From Heliocidaris erythrogramma (taxonomy: Eukaryota > Echinodermata > Echinoidea > Camarodonta > Echinometridae), in the NCBI GenBank assembly GCA_025617745.1, contig CM046864.1, positions 24,097,152-24,161,151 of the forward strand: 64,000 nucleotides of DNA. The letters run 5' to 3'. Of the stretch, positions 1 through 11,610 are shown in pieces (position 1 is the stretch's first letter; each line of letters begins with the position of its first letter). The position numbers were made by a program, and so were the translations under genes. The notes under the pieces are model-generated. The model saw nothing but the letters and a program-made list of their open reading frames with translations, was not told where the DNA came from and did no database searches.

Positions 1-1640
1 AGCTTCAGGGTGATTCAGAAAAAAGTGTCGTTTTTTTTAAGTTATGAATCCTGTGATTCTAAGCACAATCGATTGAAATTTGAGATGAAATGAAGAGGGA
101 GAGAGAGAGATTCCTACTTTTAGCTCTGTTGTGATTACAGATAAAACATGAACATTTTGAGAATTTTAGTTTCAAAATTTTGCTCTGTGGTATAGGGTAA
201 TCGAGAAAATTAGGGTTGGGCACTTGGGCCATTGTAAAGCACCAGCAGATCAGTCGCATTTCGGAATTTGGGTAGGTATATGGGCTGTGACAAAAGGAAA
301 GAAATTTTTACAAGTATGTTGAAATTCACAGCCTGCCTTCCTCATAAAGCAAAATTAGTAGAGAGATAGTTTCCCAACGGTTTATTCAGACTTTCAAATG
401 ATAAAAAAACCGATCAAACTGCATTTCAGAGTATAAAATCGATAACTGTGCAGGTGTCTGCTTTTTAAAAATTATTTTTCTTTTATTTAATGTTTTTTTA
501 AAATAACCTGTGTCAGGGGGGGTTATCGTTATTTTTTCAAATTATTTTATTAATAACCTACTGACAACAGAGTTTGATTGGTTATTGAGTGTTGTGTACA
601 TGGATTGGAAAAGAAGACCTTCGGGTCATAGTTATTTGGTTAATCTTTTTGTTTTCCCGGCATCCATGTGACTCTCTTCTAATCTACTGTTTTGTATCCT
701 CTGATTTCTTGATTTTTGTCTTTGCCGAATAAATAATAATAATAATAATCTCTTTTGTAGAGTTGATGTACACAAAATTCCGCGAAACTTTGCACAGGTC
801 TAGTAGACATCCGGTAGATACTGCCGAGGAAATTTCAAGGTCACAAATTCTATTTAACTCCTTTTTAAGAAATGAACATCTTGCTTTTGTCGCAGATGGA
901 GCTATTCAGAAATCAGCTCATGTACATTAATATATTACTAGTAACGGTCAAAAGATAATTATTCAAATTACGCAAGTTTTTTCAAGTTGAAAAAAAAATG
1001 GTCTTACCAAGTTGTTGTTATTACATACTTAAAAGCAAATTATAATCATTGTCACATCTGCACAAGTTTTCTAAAATTTTATAATTCTTTTGTTATTTAT
1101 CGCATACTCACACAACTTCAAAATTTAGGGCTGCAAAAAGGATGAAGGACCTTTAAGTCCCAAACAAAGTAAATAGCTTGGACTTGCTTTCAAAGGTATT
1201 TTCCAGTTTGACAGCTCAAGATTTAATCAAAACTATTAAGCACCATGTGATCTGATAGTCCTTAACTGATGATTGTCACAAGTGTTTGCAATCATATAAC
1301 TCTGAGTTATGCTATTTCAAACTTTAATTCTACTTGCTTTTAAAATTGATGATGCTATCTTTAATAGTCTCCTGTCAGAAGAAAGGTATATTTGTACATG
1401 TAGGTTATTTTTTGTTCTTTGTACAGGCATAAAGAGAGATTGTTGAACTAGTATAGGGTGGTACACAATTTCAAAAGATAGGATCTGCCCTAAAAATACT
1501 GGAAACGGATGTATTATTGTAAAAACTTATTTGGAAAAAGGAGGGAAAATTCCAAAAATTGTGTAAGCCGCATACTGTTGCTGAAAAAAGAGAGAAGCAT
1601 TTCCAAATACTTGTTGCATTCTAAAAGTGTAGATACACGT
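1..1640. other. Non-coding DNA, probably intronic or upstream of the first gene
   Basis: No convincing exon was found. If the 2383-2446 exon is real and not the first, this stretch is intron. Positions 604-750 end in a GAATAAATAATAATAATAAT tail that resembles the 3' end of a non-LTR retrotransposon (CR1/L2-like) in plus orientation. That reading is inference only, because no reverse transcriptase sequence precedes it. A possible acceptor followed by a short open stretch at about 895-945 was judged too weak to annotate. Confidence 0.4.
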
Positions 1641-1643
1641 TGA

Positions 1644-1864
1644 CTGGTATTCTGAAAACGATTGTATCTTTTATGTTAGTAAGAAGATGTTAATTGTCGT
1701 AACAAATCAAAATTAGGATAAGACATTGGTTAATGTCTCCGCAAAGCTGGCTGCGTTCGCGTAAAATTAATAGAGACAACTGCGCGAGCGCCAATGACAA
1801 GTGTTATGACAATCAACGTCATTTTTCCTTAACATAAAAGATAACATCGTTTTCAGAATACAGC
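1644..1864. mobile_element. MITE-like palindromic element, about 220 bp
   Basis: The ends form an imperfect inverted repeat of about 35 bp. The left arm begins GTATTCTGAAAACGA near 1647 and continues into a run matching ATCTTTTATGTTA. The right arm (about 1829-1861) is its reverse complement, ending TCGTTTTCAGAATAC. The interior is GC-richer than the surroundings and has no ORF. A non-autonomous DNA transposon is the simplest reading. No target-site duplication could be fixed and no transposase is present. Confidence 0.55.
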
Positions 1865-2174
1865 CCCTGAATACTTTTTCTGCCAAGAGATGTGGGAGCC
1901 AGATGGGCGTTAAATAGCTTTATTATTAAATGTATTTAATTCCATTTCGGCTCTCAGCAATGATAGAAAATGGATAGATAACAATAAGCACTTGTATACA
2001 TGCTGTTACATTATTATCATCATATCCCATTGTTTCCAAGGTGTTTTATCTTCAGTTGCCTCTCTCAACCCAGGGCACTTTATGGGTATCTATATAATAC
2101 ATGTATGTAATGCCTACAAGCTGATCATCTTGTCTCACTGCTATCAGCACTTTGTCATCAGCTGTATCTCATCC

Positions 2175-2316
2175 CAGGGGAGTGTTTCATCACGTGTTTT
2201 GTCAGTGATATTTACCGACAAATTTGCTCTCAGCCAATCAGATGCAAGGATTTCAGTAGCTTATAACAGTTGTCGATAAAAATCACGGACAAAACACTTG
2301 AGGAAACGCTCCCCTG
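2175..2316. mobile_element. Family A palindromic MITE
   Basis: The element has inverted ends (CAGGGGAGTGTTTCATCA and TGAGGAAACGCTCCCCTG) and the shared core CTCAGCCAATCAGATGCAAG, followed by TTTCAGTAGCTTATAAC. The core lies in reverse orientation relative to copies such as the one at 57490. It is 66 bp upstream of the 64-nt exon, so it sits in the preceding intron. Confidence 0.75.
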
Positions 2317-2382
2317 TTGTAAAGAATACAATGTAATTACATGATATGTTTTTATTATTCTTTGTTCTCTACTGTTTTGCAG

Positions 2383-2446
2383 CTCTGCTAAAGCTCGTCA
2401 TGCTTTCAAGATGTTCCACACACCAACACCGCTCAGGCAATCAAAG
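2383..2446 (+). CDS. Internal coding exon of an unidentified gene (64 nt)
   Basis: A strong pyrimidine-rich acceptor (TTCTTTGTTCTCTACTGTTTTGCAG) ends at 2382 and a consensus donor (AAAG/GTAAGT) begins at 2447. After one base that completes an upstream codon, the exon reads SAKARHAFKMFHTPTPLRQS followed by K. It ends exactly on a codon boundary. The next supported exon, 10215-10331, begins on a codon boundary, so the two join in frame. The encoded segment is basic and contains a TPTP motif that could be a proline-directed phosphorylation site. I do not recognise the protein family. The exon rests on splice signals and phase only; upstream exons lie outside the window or were not found. Confidence 0.55.
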
Positions 2447-2671
2447 GTAAGTTTACATGTAATTGTCTCATGGGAGTTTGAATAGAAGTGATACACGGAC
2501 GAAACTGTTCAAATGCATGTGCTGCATAGTGATACAATATATAAAATGACAATAATGGCCCTTGCCATTTTGATTGTATTACATTGCCTACGCTAATCAT
2601 TCCATGAAGAGAAAAGTGCGTTTGCCAGTAATGCAAAGCATTGCTTGCACTGCTCATTAATTAATTGTTTT

Positions 2672-3595
2672 AAAAGGGAAAGTCCACCCTGGGGGTGTTT
2701 CATAAAGCTGTTTGTAAAGTTACGCACAACTTTACGAATGACTTATATGTGACAAGCCAAATGGGATACTCAATTGTTTTTTAATCGTTTTTTAATGCAT
2801 CAACTAAAGTTGGACTGTGCAGATGTAGATTATAACATTCTTATTATAACAAACAATTTTAATGCAAAGTATATTTTTTGCCATTTGTAAATTGATGTTA
2901 CTGGAAATACAATCACACTTTGTTAAAACATGAGGAAAAACTTTGGGCATCCTATTTGGCACTTCATATTCAAGTCGTTCGTAAAGTCATGCGTAACTTT
3001 ACGAACAGCTTTATGAAACACCCCCCTGGTATTATTTGATTTTAATAAAAGAAAATGAGAGAAATGGAGTAGTGACAGTTTGAGCAAAATCAGATAAGAA
3101 ATAAGAAAGTTATGACTTTTTGAAGTTGTAAATTAATCAAACGCAAATTGGCAACTCCGTGATTTATCTTGCAAACTCCTCTCCCATTTGCTCAGTACAG
3201 AAAATCTCGTAAATTTTCATTTTTCTCAGTTTTTGATGAAGGAATAGATGTGTTTCATACAGGTTCTGCCTAAAAAACATATGGGCGATGATTATATCTG
3301 TTAAGGTGCATGTATGTTTGAATATTTTCTTTAGATAAAATGGAAATTAATGAGTTTGGGGTACCGAGCAAATGGAAGAGGAGCTTGCAAGATACATGTA
3401 CCTCACAGAGTTGCCAATTTGTGTTTGATTGATTACAACTTCAAAAATTCATAACTTTCTTATCCATTCAGAAAAATGTTTGAGGTACAACCTTTCTTAT
3501 CCATTGTCGTATTTTGCTCAAACCTCCGCTGATCTGTTTCTTTAAATTTGCTGACTTTTAAAATCAACTTGTAATCAGGTGGACTTTCCCTTTAA
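2672..3595. mobile_element. Large palindromic element (about 0.92 kb) with a nested insertion
   Basis: The terminal inverted repeats are AAAGGGAAAGTCCACC at about 2673-2688 and GGTGGACTTTCCCTTT at about 3579-3594. Inside the ends, the two halves match as inverted copies. For example, AATTGGCAACTCCGTGA near 3147 corresponds to the complement of the CAGAGTTGCCAATT stretch near 3406. The left arm is interrupted immediately after its terminal repeat by a separate element at 2689-3029. There is no ORF, which suggests a non-autonomous foldback or MITE-type element. Confidence 0.7.
2689..3029. mobile_element. MITE nested inside the 2672-3595 element
   Basis: The ends are CTGGGGGTGTTTCATAAAGC and GCTTTATGAAACACCCCCCTGG. 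The inverted match continues inwards with TTCGTAAAGTTACGC-type sequence on both sides. The terminal TTTCATAAA resembles the ends of families A and B, but the interior is unrelated to their core. It is about 340 bp and has no ORF. Confidence 0.7.
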
Positions 3596-3852
3596 CTGTT
3601 TGTACCATGTCACTCTCACATGGCTTGTCCAAGACTGCGATGCAGTCCTTCGTCGAAAGGACGGCTATGTGCAACAGGCATTATCCAAATAAGGGTAGCA
3701 AAAAAATCTATATCTCATGCATGTTCTTGAGAGATCACAATGTTAAAGAACAAAGAATGGGTCCTAGAAGTGGAATCAAATCTACAAGTAACAGGAGAAC
3801 ACTTTAAAGGTGCACCAAGGAACTGTTCAGTTGCAGTCATGTCATAGGGAAA

Positions 3853-3995
3853 CAGGGGGGCGTTTCATCAAAGGACTTGTCAGACATTTTATCCGACAAA
3901 TCTGCTCTCAGCCAATCAGATGCAAGGATTTCAGTAGCTTATAACAGTTGTCGGATAAAATATCTGAAAACTTCCTTTGATGAAACGCTCCCCAG
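3853..3995. mobile_element. Family A palindromic MITE
   Basis: The ends are CAGGGGGGCGTTTCATCAAA and TTTGATGAAACGCTCCCCAG, flanking the CTCAGCCAATCAGATGCAAG core in reverse orientation. The inner arms (TTTTATCCGACAA and TTGTCGGATAAAA) pair perfectly. This copy carries ATCC where most copies have TTACC. Confidence 0.75.
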
Positions 3996-4983
3996 GACCT
4001 TGATAGATGCATTGACCCATTTCAGATCAGAGTTCTGTTGTGGTCTAAATTTATTAAATCGGCTGTCCCTCCTCAAATTGGCAACAATAAATCTTTTTTT
4101 TTCCTTATTAAGTGAATAGATGTCAATGAAAATTGCCAATTTGTACACGAATCCCTCGTGTTCTTGAACCACACAAGGAACTGCATGGGAAATAAACTGA
4201 ATTTTTTTTTTAATTTATGCTCTTTCTGCTCTTGTATAATGTGTAACTTGTAGCATTCTGGATCAAAAGATAATAAAAAACATAGCTAAAAGGAGGCACT
4301 GTGCTGCTATGGGTTAAAAGACAACGATAAACCAAATAGGGGGTACATATGTAAACATCAGTAACCCTCATGTCATGGATGTTCATGAAAAGCTTACATT
4401 GCCAAGAACAAAGAATGGGCCTATCAGTGCAATCGAATCTGTAATTGTCAGAGTAAGACCATTTGTACATGTAGGTGAACCAGAGCACAGTTCAAATGCA
4501 CTTTTTAGGAGGCGGGATCCACTTGTCACTCTGCATCAATCAGTACCAGACCATCTTTTCCGACGTTCTGAAAAGCGGCGCAAACATGGCGTTAGCGCTT
4601 CCCAACAAACACACTTAAGTCATGTCAACAGAGCAAGAATCAGGCAAATATCGCTGGAAAATGCTCCGAAAATTGATACATTTGTCGTGGATTCCCTGTT
4701 GCTTGGAGTTCACATATTTGTATTTGCAGTGGCGAATGTCACTCTTATTGTGCGGTTGCTGGTGGAAGTCTGGGCTTTGTGGTAGGACTGAGAGTGTTAG
4801 TGCTTTTCTGTTTTATTTACATTAGTCTGGTTTTCTTTCTTTGTGAGTTGAACAGTGCTGAATAGGTGGGTACACATACATGAACTTGTTGCTTATATTT
4901 GATTCGAGGAATGGTTCACATAGAAAAGTGTTAAGAGGACTTATTTATTGGAGAATGGAGATGCTTTCGTTTTCATTCCATTT

Positions 4984-5295
4984 TTCTCTCTTCTTCTTCT
5001 TCTTCCTTTTCTATTTTCTTCCTCCTCTTCTATCTTCTTCCTACTCTTCTATCTTCTTCCTCCTCCTCTTCTTCTTCTTCCTCTTCTTCTTCCTCTTCTT
5101 CCTCTTCTTCTTCCTCTTCTTTCTTCTTCTTCTTTTTCTTTTTCTTTTTCTTTTTTTTCTTCATCTTCATCTTGTCTTCTTCTTCTTTTCTTCTTCTTCT
5201 GCTTCTTCCTCTTCTTTCTTCTTCTTATTTCTTTCTTCTTCTTCTTTCTTCTTCTTCTTTCTTTCTTCTTCTTCCTCTTCTTTCTTCTTCTTTTG
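4984..5295 (+). repeat. CTT-rich polypyrimidine tract
   Basis: About 310 bp of nearly pure pyrimidine on the plus strand, built from TTC, TCC and CTTTTT units. The leucine/serine/phenylalanine-rich ORFs across it are artefacts of composition. The tract lies in the presumed intron of the first gene. Confidence 0.9.
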
Positions 5296-5472
5296 AAGAG
5301 GATACTATTTTACATTTTTAGAAATCATTTTCTTTTCATGTAGTGCAATTTGAAAGATGACAATTTTAGGTGAAATTACCCTGTACAAGTGAAATGTTAA
5401 AACTACTATTACATTGTGAAATTACATTGTGAAAAAAGGCAGTTTAAAGGCTGATGTGAAGTAAGATGACAT

Positions 5473-5617
5473 CAGGGGGGCATTTCATCAAGTGTCTTGT
5501 CTGTGATTTCTACTGATAAATTTGCTCTCAGCCAATCAGATGCAAGGGTTTTAAACAGTAGCTTATAACAGTTATTGCAACTTGTCATTGATGACAAATT
5601 TTATGAAACAGGGCCCC
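5473..5617. mobile_element. Chimeric MITE: family A left arm, family B right arm
   Basis: The left end (CAGGGGGGCATTTCATCAAG, then TGTCTTGTCTGTGATTTCTACTGA) is family A. The core CTCAGCCAATCAGATGCAAG follows. The right end (GTTATTGCAACTTGTCATTG, then ATGACAAATTTTATGAAACAGGGCCCC) is family B. The arms are therefore not reverse complements beyond the shared terminal TTTCATNAA. The copy at 14000 has the same arrangement on the opposite strand. Confidence 0.75.
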
Positions 5618-6957
5618 GTATGGACAATGGTGTGGAATTCCTTGAAACTACTCTGCTCAGTATAATGAAATCAATTATCTCAGAATTATTATATGACAGA
5701 TGGAATAGAATCAATATTCTTATTGAAAATGGATGCAAACGAAACATGATAGATATTTTCTCCCAATTACTTTCAGGGATTCCCACCCACCCCCCCCCCC
5801 CCCCCCCCCAATATGACAAGACAAATCAGTAAACAATTAAAAAACTACATGCCGTCAAATGGGAGCCACAATTTACCCCAGACCTTTCTTAGGCGAGAGA
5901 CAATGTACATGGTTGCAATTCAAATGCACATGTGTTGATAATTGAACTCGGCGACAAATCAGCCCTACTGACTGGTGAGAACACACCCAAATGTCTTGCC
6001 CTCCAAATGACATTGTTACAATGTAGCATTATATGTAACTTGCCTTAATTGGTGTTGCCTGAAACCAGGTCCTGTAATGGAACGATAATATTTGAACCCT
6101 CTAAGAAATTACAGGCAACAACATTGGACATGCAGGTGTTCACTTGCTGCAAGGAGGTGAAAAATCGCCTAATAAATTTGACCTTCTTATAATGCAAAGT
6201 TTTGAAAACATGTTGCTGGGTTGAGCTTTTTATGAGAGTAACAACATGTACATGTATCTACATTACTTTTTTTGCAGTACTGTTGCAAACTAAAAGTCGT
6301 GTGTTGAGAGCCAGAAGGGCGTTAACTCTGTGTTAAAACATACGAGTTAACATCCTTCTGGCTCTCAACACACGATATGTCCTTTAGGCCATCCCAGATT
6401 ATTGCCTTGAATGTCTAATCACAAGTGTTAACTTGTTAAACTAAGTAATAAGTAGATCTAATTTCAGTGTTATAGTTAAGTGTATTCTGTCTTTTCTTTC
6501 ATTTCTCAATCACTTTGATTGTTCCTATTATTCTTATTTGTATTATTTGCTATCCTCCATTCTTTTCTGGACAACCCAACCCTCACTCTGCATGTCATGT
6601 CGTAATAATATTGTATGTAGTGATCTTCACTGGCATGGTTTCACCTTTGTGGGGGGGGGGGGGGGACTGTCAAGCATTGTCCTAGGGGGAGATTGTCCAT
6701 GGGATGACAGTCCAAGGTGCACTTTTCCTAGAATGACACATTTGTAATTTTTAATTTGTTTGAAACTTAGAAAGGGGCCAAATTTGGTCTGATGCATTTA
6801 GCTTGTTAGAAAAAGTACTACAGATCCAAACTTTAAAATGACTTTTCCAACTTCACCTCACCCATGCACCCTCTCCTCCATTAAAGATACATGTATGACC
6901 ATGTGTTCAGTTGTAACCAAGATTGAGATGGTGAGTTTTTATAAAGGAGATGATAAA

Positions 6958-6993
<36 letters not shown>

Positions 6994-8799
6994 TTGTTAA
7001 AAGGAGTACAAATAACGGTAGACTGGTAGTGATGAGAGCAGAATCATGTTTGAAGAAGAGGATATAAAGAAAAAGAGGATATAAAGAACAAGTGAGAGGC
7101 TAATTAACAATAGAACAACAAAATGAGCAAGTAAAATCGTATCCACTAAGCAAATTTGCAAACTCACAAAATGGCCATCCAACACTGTTCTCAGAATGCA
7201 TTTCACTTCAAGTAGCACTCGACACTTAAAAAGCATTGTTACCACCAGAAAAGTGGTTCTTAAGAACCCAAATTTTAGGACAAACAAGCAAACAAAGCTA
7301 ACTGATCCTCAGGGGGTAGGAAAAGATTTTGAGATTGATTGGGATATTGTTGGTCAATTCTCACCCCTAAGGGTGATATCCCGATTCTCTTTATGGAATC
7401 GTTGAGAAAATAGTTTCCTAGCTGGAAAAGGGGGGTTATTTGTTTGAGAGCTACATGTAGAGACCCCTACAGCCCATTATTAAACAGACTGGCTGTCCGG
7501 CTTTATGGCTTTGTCCAGCTCTCACAATAGGCCTTTTAACTGGGGCTAGACATGTGCTTTGAAAAGGATTATCTATAAGTGGCAAATGATGTCAAAAGTT
7601 TATACAAAGATGCACATCCATCAATTAACGGTGTAATTGAATGGGAGGGGAAGATGTGAGAAAATTGAATTACATATTTGTTGATAATTTAGAAGAAAAT
7701 ATAATAGTTTTGATGTCTATTGTATTATATATTTATTTGAATTCAGTTTTACCCATCAAGTTATATTACAGTAACATCTGCTGAAGTTCTTTGCAACTTA
7801 TATTTATCCTTTTACCTCCAGATATTTCCTTTCTATCAATACAAAATGATATAACTTCCAGTTGTTTTATTATGTCACAGATGACCAATTTGCCAGTTTT
7901 AGATTCACATAGGTTAAAGTGATCTGAACTGTCATATAAAGTACTTAAATAGCATTTTAATTATTCAACTATATTTGTCCAATTTCATTCAAGCTGTCCC
8001 AAACCTTTTTGTACTTCAACAAAATTAAACTTGTTACAAAGGGTGGTGGATAGCCCTGTAATTACTGTTCCTCTAACTGATGGAATAATAATAAGAAAAA
8101 AAATTCTGGCCAGGCTTTCTGTTCATACTTTCACACAGATTTGCGCAGACTGGTCTGTCTGAGTTTGCCTTTCCCCTGCAGTATAAATGGTTCTTTGTAG
8201 AAAGGCACAAGTAAAGCCAATCTTATCTGAAGTACTTGATGGATATGTCACTTTTCTCTGAGCGACTGTTCTATTTTGCTGGATGGCTGGAGTTTGAGAT
8301 TGTGTGAGTTTTGGACCAATTGCACCCACTCTGAAATGAATTAGTAAAGGCAGGTAGCGGCGCTGTGTGTACTTTTGGAATGTCACCCACTTCTTAAATG
8401 AAAGAGAGAAATAGACTTTGTTATTCGCAGGCTTTTAACCTGAAATCTGACAGGTGTTGGTGCGAAGGCAGTCACATGCCCATACTCTATGCAAATTTTG
8501 TCTATACATTTTACAATGACAATGACAATGATATTTTATTTCTTGAACGGCCCCTCATGGGGGCATGGAAGCAATACAATTATACATGTACAAGTACAAC
8601 ATCTGTATACCTAATTCAGCTTCTACACGACTCAGCAGGATCCATTAGTTGGGATAAAATGTTGAGAATTAAAGCGTGGTAGACAAGATGCTGAACAAAT
8701 AATGATTCAATTTAAGTATAGGAAGACAAGGTAGCTGTGTGACATTCTCAATTATATTTGGTTTCCTCATTTAAAAAAAGATTCTTCTTGCATAGGACC
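5618..8799. other. Intronic DNA with simple repeats and no exon seen
   Basis: Contains a 20-base poly(C) run at 5790-5809, a poly(G) run near 6651-6665, a GA repeat at 6961-6989 and the hairpin at 6299-6374. The other open frames are short and have no splice or codon signals that I trust. The sequence around 8505-8590 (repeated CAATGA units, then a TTTATTTC stretch) resembles a degraded retrotransposon tail, with low confidence. Confidence 0.35.
6299..6374. repeat. 31-bp inverted repeat hairpin
   Basis: The arms CGTGTGTTGAGAGCCAGAAG...GTTAACTC (6299-6329) and its near-perfect reverse complement (6344-6374) are separated by 14 bp. Related sequence occurs near 1890-1959 (GGAGCCAGATGGGCGTTAAA) and 37448-37505 (GAGTTAACGCCCTTCTGG). 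It is therefore likely a short dispersed palindromic element and not a unique regulatory hairpin. Confidence 0.7.
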
Positions 8800-9020
8800 T
8801 TGACAAGTCAGTACCACTCAAGATGCTCTAAAACTCCTATGCCATCAGCCAGGGCATCGATATGGGTCTTCGTAGCATTCAAGGAATTCCTTCCTATTTG
8901 TACTAGGTACCGTTTGCACCTGGGGTCGAGAGTTCAATGTATGTCTCGTCAAAGGACATTCTGTTCTGGGGCTCGAACCCACAACCCTCATACATTGTAT
9001 ATCCAGTTTTAGTGTTCACC
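8800..9020 (-). mobile_element. tRNA-derived SINE-like copy
   Basis: Read on the minus strand, a B-box-like sequence GGGTTCGAGCCCC (about 8967-8985) is followed by a body with CAAACGGTACC, then GGAATTCCTTGAATGC. The same body words appear in the copies at 49095 and 43340. The promoter A box is not clear. Established knowledge: tRNA-derived SINEs carry pol III A and B boxes in their heads. Boundaries are approximate. Confidence 0.5.
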
Positions 9021-9874
9021 CCAACTGAATACAGTAACTCTCAGTACTGCACGTTGCTAACAGGAGGAACACATCATTTGGTTTGGGTTACTTTGTGAAT
9101 TAACTTTTCACATTAATGCTCAAGATATTCAAATGGGTTTACATGTACTTTGTTATTCATTACTGTTCCTTTCTTTTTCTCTCTCTCTTTTGTTGTTATT
9201 TTGTTTTGTTTGTTTTTTATTAGAGCAGCATGAAAGTAGTGTTCTACAAAAATCTGCAGAGGTTTTTAAAATTCAAGTTCAGTTTTGGTGCTATAGCCAG
9301 CCAAAAAGAAAATATAATAATAATAAAGATCTGACTATAAGTGACAATAAGAACCCTTGACCGCAACTCTATGAAATAAGGTTTGTTGTTTGTGATAAAA
9401 GCCTCACAATCGCTGTGTTTCTTAGAGATCTAGATCTGGGGGATTATCTGAAATGTGATATGAGCAAAAATGAAAATTGTATAATAGGCCTATTCTTGCC
9501 CTTTTGAAATTTCAGCAAGTAACAGAGTAATGTCTGGAGGGTCTAAATTGTGGCCTGTTTTATGATTGATTTGAAGTTTTAAAAGCTTTTTCTTCTGAGT
9601 CAACACAATCTTATTTCCTATTAATTTGTATAGGAAGTGCAATTGTTTGGGAAAGTGTGAGGGAGACATTGCGGCTAAGAAGAAGTGCACTGAATTTTTC
9701 TCTTTTTTAATTGCTGAAATTTGTATCTGACAAAGTGTAAAGACCTGTGATAAATGAAACTTTTAATCTGAAATATTACTGGATATATTTATCTGTATTT
9801 GCAAACATTTTATAGCTTCTTTGTGTTTCGTTGAAACTAACCGTTTCTTTTTTTTATCTTTCTTCACCCCCCTC

Positions 9875-9915
<41 letters not shown>

Positions 9916-10214
9916 TATGCTGCTTTCTTTGTCTTTTTCCCCTTCTCTCTTCTTGTCCCTCGCTCTTCTATTATGTCTATTGCCTTTCTCTTTCGTCTTT
10001 CATTCCCTCTCTGTCGTTTTTTTTTTTGTTCTCTCTCTCTCTCTTCTGTCATTGTCTCATTTTCTTTCTGTATTTCTTTCTCTTTTCCGTCTTTCTCTTT
10101 CTCTCTTTATCTTATCTATTTCTGCTCTCTATTTCTCTCTCTCTCTCTCTCATTTCTCTGTCTTGGTCTCTGTCTCTGCCTCTCTTTGTTTTTTTCTTTC
10201 TTTCTCCCTCCCAG
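9875..10214 (+). repeat. CT-rich low-complexity tract leading into a splice acceptor
   Basis: A (CT)n run at about 9880-9912 grades into interrupted CT/TTC-rich sequence that ends in CTCCCTCCCAG at 10214. All three overlapping ORFs here (100-166 residues of Ser/Leu/Phe) are compositional artefacts, although the third runs into the real exon. Confidence 0.85.
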
Positions 10215-10331
10215 GTCCTGGATCTTCATCAGAGTCCCAACCTCTCCAGTCCAGAGGTGGAACTATCAACCATGAGCTTTGCTTCACCCTCGTCTAACCT
10301 CAACCTGAGTGGAATGAATTTAGACGACTGA
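10215..10331 (+). CDS. Terminal coding exon of an unidentified gene
   Basis: Following the acceptor at 10213-10214, the frame reads VLDLHQSPNLSSPEVELSTM and then 18 more residues ending SGMNLDD, with a TGA stop at 10329-10331. It begins on a codon boundary, matching the end of the 2383-2446 exon. The peptide is serine- and acid-rich, with no domain I recognise; a short acidic C-terminal tail such as this could be a disordered interaction or phosphorylation segment. Support is the splice signal, phase agreement, balanced amino-acid use compared with the flanking CT repeat, and the long unique AT-rich sequence that follows. An alternative is that the frame is a chance continuation of the CT-rich ORF. 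Confidence 0.6.
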   Translation, partial: VLDLHQSPNLSSPEVELSTMSFASPSSNLNLSGMNLDD

Positions 10332-11449
10332 GATTCAACTCAATTGAACAAGTACCTGAACCCTTTTGTCTCCATCATCTTCTTGCTCTCTTCTTCTCCT
10401 CCTTCTCCTTCTCCTTTTATCACCTCTCTCTCCTCTTCCCCTTCTCACAATCTAGAGGTGTAGTTGCCATTTGAGCTGTTCTTTGTCTTCTATCCTCAGT
10501 CTGAATAGAATTAATTTTAGTTTTAATGATTGACAAATCTCAGTTATTTTCTCTTCCTCATCTCCTCCCTTTCTCTCTTTCTCTCTCTCTCTTTCTCTCT
10601 CAATCTGTATTCCTCCCTTTTAAATTACTTGATAAAATTAATTAAACTAAAAACAACTAAATGTGGTCACAATCCCCTCTATTAATTTGGTCAAATTATT
10701 TGTAACATTATCTATTAAGGAGAAACATTACTTCGACCGCATTTGCATATGCTAATGAAGTGAGTTAATGAATGTATAATTCTGTACAGAAGACAGTTCA
10801 ATCAGGTAGAATATGTTCCTCAAAATAACTACATTATTAGAAAAAACATATCTACAAAGAGTTATACTCATCTTTTAAAGACGGCAAAAGTATTACAAAT
10901 AGTATTAGTCAGATGCAGCAGCTTTCACTTTTATGCGAAAGCATACTTTTCAAAATATTTTATTTGCTTTTTGTAGAATATGCTGATTACAGTGCAATGA
11001 CTTTGTATTTTTTTAATATAAAAGTCTAACCCATGTGCAAATATTTGAACAATTTTATTACATGTACCAATTTGCGTGACTTGTATTAGTCAAAACTGTA
11101 GATGAAGTTATTTTCACTTTTTTCAAGATATATGCTCTTCGAATTTGGTAAAAAGAACATTTGTGTTTGATCTTACTGTATGTTTATAATGCAGATATAA
11201 TATTTGTATTTTTAATGCAATATACTACATTGTTCTTTATAGTTTATAAACAGTTTAACATGTCACATTTGGGAAGGTAAATCATTATTTCATTGCATGA
11301 GAATGATATAAAATTTGTTAGGAGCTTATAAATAGGCTTAAAAATAATTGTCGCTTTTCAATCTGGATGTTATAGGGCCATTGCACAAATAATCTGTAAG
11401 TTAAGAATTAATTTTTTGTATAAGTTTAATATATGAACAAGATTAAATG

Positions 11450-11455
11450 AATAAA
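11450..11455 (+). terminator. Candidate polyadenylation signal AATAAA
   Basis: A canonical AATAAA about 1.1 kb after the TGA at 10331. A second occurs at 12453-12458. Which one is used cannot be told from sequence. Confidence 0.35.
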
Positions 11456-11610
11456 TAGAAATATCCATGTGTGCACTGTAGAATATAAATGAAAGGATGT
11501 TTCTATATAATTCTTTATAAACCTTTATCACTGACAGAATGACAAATGTTTAAAAAACAGCTGTGGTTTTTGCAAGTTTGGACAATATAAAAGTATTCCA
11601 TATGTAAACT

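Larger units (their letters stand above)
2447..10214 (+). other. Intron of 7.8 kb between the two candidate exons
   Basis: The interval starts GTAAGT and ends CCCTCCCAG. It contains family A, B-related and other palindromic MITEs, long CTT-rich and CT-rich tracts, GA and poly(G) runs and one SINE-like copy, and no other convincing exon. A CT-rich stretch of about 340 bp directly precedes the acceptor and acts as an extremely long polypyrimidine tract. A 5'-UTR-like patch with CAAACATGGCG and short ORFs (4580-4825) was considered as an alternative first exon but is not supported. Confidence 0.45.

Noticed and set aside
4375-4825. ORFs of 136 and 67 codons near a CAAACATGGCG start-like context
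   Set aside because: Overlapping frames disagree, the ATGGCG frame stops after ten codons, and no donor site with matching phase to 10215 or 2383 was convincing.
6299-6374. A unique regulatory hairpin or terminator in the intron
   Set aside because: Related sequences at about 1890 and 37450 show that it belongs to a dispersed repeat.
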